DNA of 14,581 nt, taken from Pseudomonadota bacterium (GTDB taxonomy: Bacteria > Pseudomonadota > Alphaproteobacteria > Rhizobiales > Hyphomicrobiaceae). The stretch spans positions 1 through 14,581 of the forward strand of contig JAKALI010000041.1 of NCBI GenBank assembly GCA_021813195.1. Direction: 5' to 3'. The notes below the pieces were generated by a model. The model had not been told where the DNA came from. It saw nothing but the letters and a program-made list of their open reading frames with translations, and did not search any database. Numbering within the stretch: the first letter of the stretch is position 1; the number at the start of each line of letters is the position of its first letter. A program made the position numbers and the translations under genes. Of this stretch, positions 6,683 to 14,387 are shown piece by piece.

Positions 6683-7897
6683 ATGACAGACAAGCTCGAC
6701 GAGGCCTCAATCGCGGCGGGCTGGGCGCCCGAGACGCAACTCGTCCACGGCGGTGTCCTGCGCTCGCAATTCGGTGAGACCTCGGAAGCCATCTTCCTCA
6801 CGCAGGGATTTGTCTACGCAAGTGCGGAACAGGCGGAAGCCCGCTTTAAGAATGAGGACCCCGGCTTCCAATACTCGCGCTTTGGCAATCCGACCGTCGC
6901 CATGCTGGAAGAACGCCTGCGCCTGCTGGAGGGTGCCGAGGCCTGCCGGGCCACCGCGACGGGCATGGCCGCCGTGACCGCCGGCCTTCTGGCGTATCTG
7001 AAGGCGGGCGATCATGTTATTGCCGCGCGCGCCATGTTCGGCTCGTGCCGCTATATCGTAGAAACTCTCTGCCCGCGGTTCGGTATCGCCTTCACGCTCG
7101 TCGATGGACGCGATCTGAACGCATGGCGGGCCGCCGTTCGACCCAATACGCGGGTGCTATTCTTTGAGACGCCGGCCAATCCCACACTGGATCTCGTCGA
7201 TATCGCAGCAGTTTCCGCACTTGGACGTGAGATCGGCGCGCTTGTTATGGTCGACAATGTGTTTGCGACACCCATGCTGCAACGGCCCCTTCAGCATGGT
7301 GCGGACGTCGTGATCTATTCGGCGACCAAGCACATCGACGGCCAGGGCCGCTGCCTGGGCGGCGCCGTGCTGTGCTCGCAAAAATTTCTCACCGATCATC
7401 TGCAAGATTTCATTCGACAGACCGGCCCATCGATGAGCCCATTCAATGCCTGGGTCATGCTCAAGGGTCTCGAAACTCTGCCATTGCGGATCCAGGCGCA
7501 ATGCGCCAATGCCGCCTGCCTCGCCGACCATCTCTCGCGCCAGCCGGGTGTGACGCGGGTCCTCTATTGCGGCCGCACGGACCATCCCCAGGCCGCTGTC
7601 GCCGCGCGCCAGATGACGGGCGGTGGACAGGTGATTGCCTTTGAACTGGATGGCGGGAAGGCTGCCGCATTTCGCTTCCAGAATGCCCTACGCCTGATCA
7701 AGATCTCCAATAACCTCGGAGATGCCAAAAGCCTGATCACGCATCCTGCAACCACGACACACCACCGCATTGGACCTGTGGCGCGTGCGGAACTCGGTAT
7801 CTCAGATGGCATGCTGCGGCTGTCGGTCGGGCTTGAAGCCTCAACCGATCTCATCGCAGACCTGGACCGCGCGCTCGCCGCCGCGACAACCGCATGA
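6683..7897 (+). CDS. metZ: O-succinylhomoserine sulfhydrylase
   Basis: PLP enzyme of the Cys/Met-metabolism family that makes homocysteine from O-succinylhomoserine and sulfide, the direct sulfhydrylation route to methionine; cytoplasmic, 404 residues. It opens with the MetZ-typical GWAPETQLVHGG. Other motifs are YSRFGNPTVAMLEERL, the MVDNVFATPMLQRP segment carrying the PLP-binding aspartate, and SATKHIDGQGRCLGG with Schiff-base lysine K216. The TGPSMSPFNAWVMLKGLETL and SLITHPATTTHH stretches follow. The GQGRCLGG and DGRDLNAW features favour MetZ over MetB, MetC or the O-acetylhomoserine enzyme MetY, but substrate choice is by family resemblance. The start is the ATG at 6683, with GGAG six bases upstream; an in-frame TTG at 6671 lies on the Shine-Dalgarno itself. 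It is followed by apaG. Confidence 0.92.
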   Translation: MTDKLDEASIAAGWAPETQLVHGGVLRSQFGETSEAIFLTQGFVYASAEQAEARFKNEDPGFQYSRFGNPTVAMLEERLRLLEGAEACRATATGMAAVTAGLLAYLKAGDHVIAARAMFGSCRYIVETLCPRFGIAFTLVDGRDLNAWRAAVRPNTRVLFFETPANPTLDLVDIAAVSALGREIGALVMVDNVFATPMLQRPLQHGADVVIYSATKHIDGQGRCLGGAVLCSQKFLTDHLQDFIRQTGPSMSPFNAWVMLKGLETLPLRIQAQCANAACLADHLSRQPGVTRVLYCGRTDHPQAAVAARQMTGGGQVIAFELDGGKAAAFRFQNALRLIKISNNLGDAKSLITHPATTTHHRIGPVARAELGISDGMLRLSVGLEASTDLIADLDRALAAATTA

Positions 7898-7907
7898 ACC
7901 CTCTGGT

Positions 7908-7940
7908 CTGCCGGTATGGCAGGATGCGGGGCCCGGCCCC
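7908..7940. repeat. Two tandem GC-rich hairpins in the metZ-apaG gap
   Basis: CTGCC (7908-7912) / GGCAG (7918-7922) with a five-base loop is followed at once by the palindrome GGGGC-CCG-GCCCC (7928-7940). They fill much of the 67-bp gap. Neither is followed by a T-run, so they are not standard intrinsic terminators. They could slow decay of the metZ message or reduce read-through into apaG, but that is inference. Confidence 0.45.
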
Positions 7941-7964
7941 AAGACAGCTCGAGCAGAGATCACC

Positions 7965-8375
7965 GTGACGACTCCTGACTTCGTGTATCAGAGTTTGACG
8001 AACGGTATTCGGGTTCGCGTCCGACCCGAATACCAGCCGGAGCAGTCGTCCCCTGATGAAGGCTATTATTTCTGGAGCTACACGATCGAGATTGCCAACG
8101 AGAGTTTGCGCTCCGTGCAGCTCAACACCCGCTACTGGCGCATCACCGACGCCACTGGGCGCACCGAAGAAGTGCGCGGGCCCGGCGTCGTTGGGCAAAC
8201 TCCGCGCATTGATCCTGGCCAGTCCTTCACCTACACATCGGGATGCCCGTTGGCGACACCATCGGGCATCATGACCGGGAGCTATCAGATGGTCGATGAC
8301 GGCGGCCGGCTGTTCGACGTCGAAATCCCGGCTTTCTCGTTGGATAGTCCCTTCACGGTGCGAAGCGTCAACTGA
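7965..8375 (+). CDS. apaG: ApaG domain protein
   Basis: ApaG-family protein (DUF525), 136 residues, a small fibronectin-III-like beta-sandwich. Mutants in enteric bacteria are linked to cobalt resistance and magnesium efflux, but its biochemical role is not settled. The family core is clear: IRVRVRPEYQPEQSSP (15-30), YYFWSYTIEIANES (34-47), LNTRYWRITDATGRTEEVRG (53-72), the glycine-rich GPGVVGQTP (72-80) and FTYTSGCPLATPSGIMTGSYQM (88-109). The start is a GTG at 7965; residue 5 already begins the conserved domain, so the open frame upstream, which overlaps the end of metZ, is not used. The Shine-Dalgarno is weak (AGAGAT). It follows metZ and precedes argE by 13 bp. Pairing with metZ is usual in rhizobia (from memory). 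Confidence 0.9.
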   Translation: MTTPDFVYQSLTNGIRVRVRPEYQPEQSSPDEGYYFWSYTIEIANESLRSVQLNTRYWRITDATGRTEEVRGPGVVGQTPRIDPGQSFTYTSGCPLATPSGIMTGSYQMVDDGGRLFDVEIPAFSLDSPFTVRSVN

Positions 8376-8388
8376 GCGTTGAGCGATT

Positions 8389-9561
8389 ATGACATTCTCT
8401 CACACCGACGCTCACGCCTCGTGTATCGACATCCTCGCGAGGCTCGTCGCCTTCGATACCACAAGCCATAAGAGCAACATCCCGCTCATCGCGTATATCG
8501 AGGATTACTTGAAAGGATTGGGCGTCGTCTCCCACTTGGTGACGACGGCCGACGGCTCCAAAGCCTCGCTATTTGCGACGATCGGCCCTACGGATGCATC
8601 CGGCATCGGCCTGTCGGGCCACACCGACGTCGTGCCCGTGGACGGACAAAACTGGACGTCTGACCCGTTCACTCTGACGCAACGCGATGGCCGCTTTTTC
8701 GGCCGTGGCACGTCCGACATGAAAGGGTTTCTCGCCTGCGTACTTGCTTCGGTTCCTGAATTTACCGCCAAGCCGCTTGCGATGCCCATTCATCTTATTT
8801 TCTCGTATGATGAAGAAATCGGCTGCATCGGCGTTCGCCCGCTGCTTGCGCAATTTAGCTCTCGTTTTCCGATCCCGCTCGCCGTCATCGTCGGCGAGCC
8901 GACGAACATGCGCGTCGTTGACGCCCATAAGGGCCCGGTGCGCTGGTCGGTCGATATAAAGGGCAAGGCGGCCCATTCCAGCATGGCCCATCTTGGCGTC
9001 AACGCCATCAGGTTTGCCGTCCCTCTTCTCACTGAAATTGCCCAGATTGAACGCGAACTGAAATCTCTCCCGCCCGATCCCAGGTTTGACCCACCCTATC
9101 CGACGATCCAGGTCACAAGCATCGCGGGTGGAACGGCGTCAAACATCGTGCCTGTGTCCTGCACGTTTGGTTTTGAGGTGCGCGCAATGCCCGGCCTCGA
9201 CATCGATGCGATCGAGAATCGGCTGAAGACCGTCATCGCTCAGACCCTGCTGCCTCAAATGCGGCAGGTCGCGCCTGAGGCGGCTATCGACCTGACGCGC
9301 ACGAATCACGTCCCGCCATTTTCTGCCGTTTCCCGGCCGGCAGCCCTGGAGCTCGCGTTGACACTTTGTCAAACGAATGCAACATCCGCCGTGTCTTACG
9401 CAACTGAGGCAGGCCTGTTCCAGGATGCGGGCGCGCCCTCGGTCGTCTGTGGTCCGGGCGATATCGCTCAGGCCCATACGGCTGATGAATGGATTGCTGA
9501 CAGCGAAATCGTCGCCTGCCTTGCCTTCTTGCAGCGCCTCGCTGAGCGCTGCCGCGCCTGA
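8389..9561 (+). CDS. argE: Acetylornithine deacetylase (M20 metallohydrolase)
   Basis: Zinc-dependent M20-family deacetylase that removes acetate from N2-acetylornithine to give ornithine; cytoplasmic, 390 residues. All expected catalytic and metal residues are visible: H78 and D80 in SGHTDVVPVDG, D110 in GRGTSDMKGF, the pair E142-E143 in YDEEIGCIGV, and H363 in GPGDIAQAHTADEW. The dimerisation lid lies at about residues 185-295, with the AHSSMAHLGVNAI and GGTASNIVP motifs. The DAHKGPVRWSVDIKGKAAHSS region is typical of ArgE rather than DapE. The ATG has only a weak Shine-Dalgarno (GAGCG). The argD and argF genes 3-5 kb away support a role in arginine synthesis. Another N-acyl amino acid amidase of the same family cannot be fully excluded. 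Confidence 0.87.
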   Translation: MTFSHTDAHASCIDILARLVAFDTTSHKSNIPLIAYIEDYLKGLGVVSHLVTTADGSKASLFATIGPTDASGIGLSGHTDVVPVDGQNWTSDPFTLTQRDGRFFGRGTSDMKGFLACVLASVPEFTAKPLAMPIHLIFSYDEEIGCIGVRPLLAQFSSRFPIPLAVIVGEPTNMRVVDAHKGPVRWSVDIKGKAAHSSMAHLGVNAIRFAVPLLTEIAQIERELKSLPPDPRFDPPYPTIQVTSIAGGTASNIVPVSCTFGFEVRAMPGLDIDAIENRLKTVIAQTLLPQMRQVAPEAAIDLTRTNHVPPFSAVSRPAALELALTLCQTNATSAVSYATEAGLFQDAGAPSVVCGPGDIAQAHTADEWIADSEIVACLAFLQRLAERCRA

Positions 9562-9671
9562 ATGGGCTTGGCGCAGTGCTTGCGTTCGGCGCATGGTCGA
9601 CGCAATCTGATCGACATCAGGTTCGGAACCGCCCAGGGGGCAGGCCGGTTCGGGCGCCAGAGGGGAAGACT

Positions 9672-11090
9672 GTGACGCCATCACCCAAGCCAGCCGATTA
9701 CGTGTCGGAGCTCGAAGTCTTGCGGACTCTTGCAACCGCTGAGGTTGACAGTGCCGGTGACTTGGAACGCAACCTGGCACGAATCTATCACGAAATCATC
9801 GAGCGCGACCTCAGAGCTTACACCGGAGCAGACTTCAAACCCTATGCGCCGATACTCATGGAAGAGATGTTTCTCATCTCAGCCACGCTACGATCTCGCA
9901 TAGGTGAGTGGCATCGCGCCGGCCTCCTTACGCGCCCTACCGAGGCGGCGTTGCGCGATGCTTTGCGAGCGTTGCGCTACGCCATCGACATGCTCGGGGA
10001 GCTCTATGCCGACTTTCCAGCGCCAGCAAACGCTCCAACATCCATGCGGGCCTTTCGCGAATACGCTTACAACACGTTCGTACATCCTCGCTTCGACACA
10101 GGCCAGAATCTTGATTTTCAATCGGGGGATGTTCTGGTCGTGCGCGGCACACAGCACAATAGTGCCGCGATCGCACGCATCGGCACGATGGACAGTCAAT
10201 TCAGCCATACCTCGATTATTCATTTCGACGAGGAGGGGAATGGCTTTGTCGTGGAAGCCCTCATCGAAGACGGTTCCGTCATCAATCCCCTGGCAAAGGC
10301 CTTAGAATCGAACTTAGCTCGCGCTCTACTGCTCCGCTACCCCGACCAGGAACTCGCCACGCGGGCATCGAAATTGATCTTCGACTACGTTGCGCGGTCG
10401 AGGCAGTCTGGTCACAAACCGATCCTCTACGATTTTACGATGGAGCTATCGGGTTCCGACCGGCTGTTCTGCTCCAAGCTCGTACGTCTGGCCTATGCGG
10501 AGGCCAGCGAAGGGTATCTTATGATGCCCACCTTCACCACGTTTTTTGACCAGCGCAAGAAGCCCTTCTTCAAGCGTCTGGGCGTCACAGCAACGGAGAC
10601 GTTTGCGCCTGGAGATCTCGAAATCGAACCCAAATTCGAGCTTGTCGCCGAGTGGCACAATTACGAGCAAACCTCGCGCGCGCGACTACAGGATCTCATT
10701 ATGTCGAAGCTCTTCGAATGGATGGAGCTGCGCGGCTGGCGCTTTGAGGAAGACGTGATCGTGGCGCTCATCGCGCGGTTGGGCCGCTTATCGACCTACA
10801 TGTCCAAAACGGTGCAAGATGTGATCGCGAGCCAATTCGGACGCATACCGCCTCACATGCCGAGGCGGACAATCGCGACGATCATCATGCTCAATCGGAC
10901 GGCCGATCCCCTCCTTAAGGAACTCGAGCATAGAGAGCGGCTATCGGTGACGGCAACCGGCCGACCGCTGCACCCCCACGAAGTGTTGGAGTACCTGGAA
11001 CAGGTTCGTCGAACCTCTGGCGGACAAGTCGGTTATCTGCGCGCACCGCCACGCCGCCCCAGACGCAGCTGGTTCTCAATCCGCACCTGA
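9672..11090 (+). CDS. YiiX/YebB-like permuted papain-fold protein, unknown substrate
   Basis: A 472-residue protein I recognise only by its middle part. Residues 1 to about 150 are mainly helical and charged. Residues 155-275 match the permuted NlpC/P60 (YiiX/YebB-like) fold: FQSGDVLVVRG at the strand entry, then H179 in QFSHTSIIH, E195 in VVEALIEDG, and the nucleophile candidate C267 in RLFCSKLVRLAYAEA. Order His, Glu, Cys is that of the permuted enzymes. Residues 280-472 are unassigned, helical, and end in an arginine-rich tail. No signal peptide or membrane segment is seen, so a cytoplasmic location is likely. I chose the GTG at 9672, which follows AGGGG by six bases; the open frame extends further upstream to 9576. 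The last 15 bp overlap the hslO end on the other strand. Hydrolase or acyltransferase activity is inference. Confidence 0.72.
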   Translation: MTPSPKPADYVSELEVLRTLATAEVDSAGDLERNLARIYHEIIERDLRAYTGADFKPYAPILMEEMFLISATLRSRIGEWHRAGLLTRPTEAALRDALRALRYAIDMLGELYADFPAPANAPTSMRAFREYAYNTFVHPRFDTGQNLDFQSGDVLVVRGTQHNSAAIARIGTMDSQFSHTSIIHFDEEGNGFVVEALIEDGSVINPLAKALESNLARALLLRYPDQELATRASKLIFDYVARSRQSGHKPILYDFTMELSGSDRLFCSKLVRLAYAEASEGYLMMPTFTTFFDQRKKPFFKRLGVTATETFAPGDLEIEPKFELVAEWHNYEQTSRARLQDLIMSKLFEWMELRGWRFEEDVIVALIARLGRLSTYMSKTVQDVIASQFGRIPPHMPRRTIATIIMLNRTADPLLKELEHRERLSVTATGRPLHPHEVLEYLEQVRRTSGGQVGYLRAPPRRPRRSWFSIRT

Positions 11091-12029
11091 CGCGAACGTG
11101 TATTTGGCGTTGCAGAATTCGCATGTCACGGCGAGCGTACCATCCGCCTCGCGCAGATCGTCGAGATCCTGAGGCCGGAATTGAGTTAGGAACACTTGCA
11201 CGCGTTCTCGCGAACACCGGCATTGCGCACTCAGCGCCTGCGCTGAGAATGTGCGAACGCCTTCCTCATGCAGCAGCCGATAGAGCAGCCGTTCTGGAGT
11301 AAGCAGGGGATCGACAAGTTCGTAATCCTCGACGCTCGCCGACAAGATCCGCACACGCTGCCAATTCTCGTCGGCTTGCCTGTCAGCTCCTTCTGCCGGC
11401 TCAGCGCCATCCATGGACGCCGCTGGATGCTGCACGATGAGCCCGCCTGCCCGCCACGACCACCCTTCAGACCCAGCATGACGGTGGCGGGCGACGACGA
11501 GCCGGACATAACTCGGCAATTGCTCGGATTGGCGAAAATAATGATGCGCCGCTGCGTTAAGACTCTGGCCGGACAACGCCACGATGCCCTGATAGCGATC
11601 CTCTTGACCCGGCTGCTCCATGGTCAGAGCAAGATGTCCTTCGCCAAGAAGTTCGCCCTGAGCGACGCGATCGCCCAGATTTGCAACACGCTCGCGATCG
11701 AAGCTTGCATAGCCGCGCAAGCGACCGGGCGCCTCATAGTCCGCGAGCAGAAAACGCAGTGCGCCGTTGGTACGGGTTTGTAAACTGAGGCGCCCTCCGG
11801 CCTTCAGTGGCTGACCCAACATTGCAACAAGCGCCAGCGCATGACCGAGGGCTTCGCTGACAGCGATGGGGTAGCCGTGCCGGCTCAGGATCGAGTCGAT
11901 GCTGGAGCCGAGCCGCACCAGTCGCCCGCGCACACCCGATCGATCGGTTGCAAACGGCAACACGAGATCATCCCTCGGCCCGTCGGCAGCTCGCACGCCT
12001 CGTCCGGATTGGCTGTCTACAATCGGCAT
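11076..12029 (-). CDS. hslO: Hsp33 redox-regulated chaperone
   Basis: Hsp33, a cytoplasmic holdase chaperone switched on by oxidative unfolding; 317 residues. The N-terminal domain starts with DDLVLPFATDRSGVRGRLVRLG and includes ALALVAMLGQPLKAGGRLSL. The C-terminal zinc switch is intact: C270 and C272 (CRC), 30 residues, then C303 and C306 (CEFC). GWSWRAGGLIVQ in the middle matches alphaproteobacterial Hsp33. The frame is open far upstream into argF, but homology begins near residue 15 from the ATG at 12029. A GTG at 12041, four bases after an AGG, is an alternative start. It is 59 bp downstream of argF in the same direction. Its stop lies inside the end of the convergent papain-fold gene. 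Confidence 0.92.
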   Translation of the reverse strand: MPIVDSQSGRGVRAADGPRDDLVLPFATDRSGVRGRLVRLGSSIDSILSRHGYPIAVSEALGHALALVAMLGQPLKAGGRLSLQTRTNGALRFLLADYEAPGRLRGYASFDRERVANLGDRVAQGELLGEGHLALTMEQPGQEDRYQGIVALSGQSLNAAAHHYFRQSEQLPSYVRLVVARHRHAGSEGWSWRAGGLIVQHPAASMDGAEPAEGADRQADENWQRVRILSASVEDYELVDPLLTPERLLYRLLHEEGVRTFSAQALSAQCRCSRERVQVFLTQFRPQDLDDLREADGTLAVTCEFCNAKYTFASGAD

Positions 12030-12088
12030 TGGCCCAACCACTTTGCCTGCGAACGCTCCAGCGCACCCAAATTTTGCCTGCCCGCGCG

Positions 12089-13024
12089 CTAATCGACACC
12101 CAAACACCACGCCAACACAGCCTTCTGGGCGTGCAACCGGTTCTCCGCCTCGTCGAAAACGACCGATTGGGGTCCCTCGAGCACGCTTTCGGCAACTTCC
12201 ATGCCGCGGTAGGCCGGAAGACAATGCATGAAAATCGCGTCTTGCGATGCTTTCGCCATCAGGGCTTCGGTGACCGCGTACGGCTTGAGAGTTTGCTTGC
12301 GCCGCGCGGCGTCTGTCTGGCCCATCGACACCCACGTATCGGTCACGACACAGTCCGCACCGCGCACCGCCTTTACCGGATCCGTCATCACCGAAACATC
12401 GGCTTTCTCTTTGCGCACCGCATCGATCAAGCCTTTCTCGGGCATCAACTCCTCCGGGCAGGCGAGGCGCAGCGTAAAGCCAAAACGGACAGCCGCGTGA
12501 ATCCAAGATGCCGCGACGTTGTTGCCGTCACCAACCCAGGCGATGGTGCGGCCTTGAATAGGGCCGCGATGCTCCTCAAAGGTCATGATATCGGCGAGAA
12601 TCTGGCACGGATGGGAGCGGTCGGTCAGACCATTGATCACCGGTATCGTGGCATGGCGCGCCAGTTCGAGCAGTGTATCATGGCTATTCGCCCGGATCAT
12701 AATCGCATCGCCGTAACGTGAGAGCACGCGGGCCGTATCCGCGATCGACTCACCGCGGCCGAGCTGGAGATCCGTGTTGTTTAAGGCCAGCGTTCCCCCG
12801 CCCAGTTGGCGCATCGCGAGATCAAACGACACCCGGGTGCGGGTTGAGGGCTTCTCAAAAATCAAAATAAGGACTTTGTCTTCGATGCCCTTTGGCCGCA
12901 GGCGGACCGGTGTTTTGCGGCCAGACGCCTTCATCGTGTGCGCATGATCAACGATCCGACGCAGCGATTTGGAATCAAGTTGATCGATGTCGAGGAAATG
13001 CCGGGGTGCGGTCCGCTTTACCAT
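12089..13024 (-). CDS. argF: Ornithine carbamoyltransferase
   Basis: Catalyses ornithine plus carbamoyl phosphate to citrulline, the sixth step of arginine synthesis; cytoplasmic trimer subunit, 311 residues. The carbamoyl-phosphate loop STRTR is at 60-64, with HPCQ at 138-141 and the ornithine-binding VTDTWVSMG segment near 230. HCLPA has the catalytic cysteine C268. [16 protein letters not shown] is the standard C-terminus. HPCQ with SMG and HCLP together distinguish it from aspartate carbamoyltransferase. The ATG at 13024 has no strong Shine-Dalgarno, and the gap from argD is 36 bp, so coupling to argD translation is possible. It could equally be named argI in some genomes. Confidence 0.96.
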   Translation of the reverse strand: MVKRTAPRHFLDIDQLDSKSLRRIVDHAHTMKASGRKTPVRLRPKGIEDKVLILIFEKPSTRTRVSFDLAMRQLGGGTLALNNTDLQLGRGESIADTARVLSRYGDAIMIRANSHDTLLELARHATIPVINGLTDRSHPCQILADIMTFEEHRGPIQGRTIAWVGDGNNVAASWIHAAVRFGFTLRLACPEELMPEKGLIDAVRKEKADVSVMTDPVKAVRGADCVVTDTWVSMGQTDAARRKQTLKPYAVTEALMAKASQDAIFMHCLPAYRGMEVAESVLEGPQSVVFDEAENRLHAQKAVLAWCLGVD

Positions 13025-13060
13025 GAGGTCGTCGCCCGTTTCGTTGGGTCTTGATTGTGA

Positions 13061-14290
13061 TCAGCGCTTCAGACGCACGAGCGCGCGGCGCAGTCGGTCC
13101 AAACCCTCCGCGATCTCGCTGTCGGAGATGATGAGCGGCGGCAGGATGCGCAAAACATTCTCGCCTGCGCCGACCGTCAGCAGCTTTTCGGCGAGGCCCG
13201 CCGAAACGGCCTCGGCCACGGGCGGGGCAAGCTTCAAGCCCACCAGCAGACCTTGGCCGCGAACCTCGAGAACGATGGATGGCAACTCGTCTTTCAAAGC
13301 AGAGAGCCCCTCGGCGAGATGGGCTGCGGCCGTGCGCACGCGCCCTAAGAAACTTGGCTCGCGCACGACATCCAGCACAGCCGTGCCGACGGCCGTCGCT
13401 AGCGGATTGCCGCCGAATGTCGAGCCATGGGTTCCCGGTGTCATGCCGCGCGCGGCGCGGGCCGTCGCCAAAACCGCACCGATCGGGAAACCACCGCCGA
13501 GCCCTTTGGCGACCGCCATCAGATCCGGGGCAATGCCTGACCATTCGTGGGCAAACAGCCGTCCCGTGCGGCCCATCCCGCACTGGACTTCGTCGAGTAT
13601 CAGCAGAAGACCGTGTGCATCGCATAGCCTCCGTAGACCCTGCAAAGTCTCCGGCGGGACGCACCGCACACCACCTTCACCTTGAATGGGTTCGATGAGG
13701 ACCGCAGCGGTCTGAGGCCCAATCGCTCGCGCGACGGCATCGAGATCGGCGAACGCAACTTGGTCGAAGCCGCCTGCAGGCTCTCCAAACCCCTCCAGAT
13801 ATTTTGGATTACCGCCGGCAGCGATGGTGGCGAGTGTGCGGCCATGAAAGGCACCCTCGAACGTGATCACCCGCCAGCGTTCCGGGCGACCTTCGACGAA
13901 ATGGAAGCGCCGGGCGGCCTTAATGGCGCCCTCGCAGGCTTCCGCGCCGGAATTGCAGAAAAAAACGGCATCAGCAAAGGTCTGAGCAACGAGTTGCTCA
14001 GCCAATTTCTCCTGGCCCGCCACGCGATACAGATTGGATGTGTGCCAGAGCTTCGATGCCTGATCTTGCAACGCAGCGACAAGGCGCGGGTGCGCATGCC
14101 CCAACGCGTTGACCGCCACGCCCGACCCAAAATCGAGATAGCGCTCGCCGCTCCCCGTGATCAGCCAGCACCCCTCCCCTCGCTCAAACACGACGTTCTG
14201 GCGGGCATAGGTCCCCATGACCGCGGGAGAGGGGCCCTCTGCCGGCGGGACGGAGGTGTACGACCTTGGCGTCTCGCGCGGCACGGCCAT
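13061..14290 (-). CDS. argD: Acetylornithine aminotransferase
   Basis: PLP-dependent class III aminotransferase that converts N-acetylglutamate semialdehyde to N-acetylornithine; 409 residues. Motifs: [17 protein letters not shown] near the start, NSGAEA at 113-118, [25 protein letters not shown] with PLP aspartate D233, and [13 protein letters not shown] with Schiff-base lysine K262, followed by [13 protein letters not shown]. The ATG at 14290 is chosen because AGGGGG lies six bases upstream; an in-frame GTG at 14305 would put the Shine-Dalgarno inside the gene. About 25 residues precede the usual ArgD start at MGTYARQ, so a shorter product is possible, though no Shine-Dalgarno supports it. 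It is the first gene of argD-argF-hslO. A terminator-like hairpin and a promoter lie just upstream. Confidence 0.94.
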   Translation of the reverse strand: MAVPRETPRSYTSVPPAEGPSPAVMGTYARQNVVFERGEGCWLITGSGERYLDFGSGVAVNALGHAHPRLVAALQDQASKLWHTSNLYRVAGQEKLAEQLVAQTFADAVFFCNSGAEACEGAIKAARRFHFVEGRPERWRVITFEGAFHGRTLATIAAGGNPKYLEGFGEPAGGFDQVAFADLDAVARAIGPQTAAVLIEPIQGEGGVRCVPPETLQGLRRLCDAHGLLLILDEVQCGMGRTGRLFAHEWSGIAPDLMAVAKGLGGGFPIGAVLATARAARGMTPGTHGSTFGGNPLATAVGTAVLDVVREPSFLGRVRTAAAHLAEGLSALKDELPSIVLEVRGQGLLVGLKLAPPVAEAVSAGLAEKLLTVGAGENVLRILPPLIISDSEIAEGLDRLRRALVRLKR

Positions 14291-14321
14291 CGCGATCCCC
14301 CTCACTAGGCGTCACAAAATC

Positions 14322-14345
14322 AAAAAAGCCGCCATTTCCGGCGGC
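14322..14345 (-). terminator. Terminator-like hairpin in the argD leader
   Basis: On the minus strand GCCGCC (14345-14340), loop GGAAAT, GGCGGC (14333-14328), then six T (14327-14322) directly after the stem. All six base pairs are G-C and the T-run is uninterrupted, which is the form of an intrinsic terminator. It stands 32 bases before the argD ATG and downstream of the only good promoter seen, so it would act on argD transcription itself (attenuation) unless it ends a gene lying beyond the right edge. A seven-codon ORF (MAAFLIL, 14335-14312) starts in the hairpin and has no arginine codon. Confidence 0.6.
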
Positions 14346-14358
14346 CGCGGGAACGCGG

Positions 14359-14387
14359 TTGATACGCCCGCGCGCTCGCGCTGTCAA
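14359..14387 (-). promoter_or_regulatory. Sigma70-type promoter of argD-argF-hslO
   Basis: On the minus strand TTGACA (14387-14382, full match at -35), a 17-bp spacer and TATCAA (14364-14359, four of six at -10). The expected start of transcription is near 14352, giving a leader of about 60 bases before argD. This is the best-scoring promoter pair I could see in the window. Confidence 0.6.

Noticed and set aside
12030..12506. Upstream extension of the hslO frame by 159 codons
   Set aside because: It overlaps argF almost entirely and the extra translation has no Hsp33 resemblance; homology starts just after the ATG at 12029.
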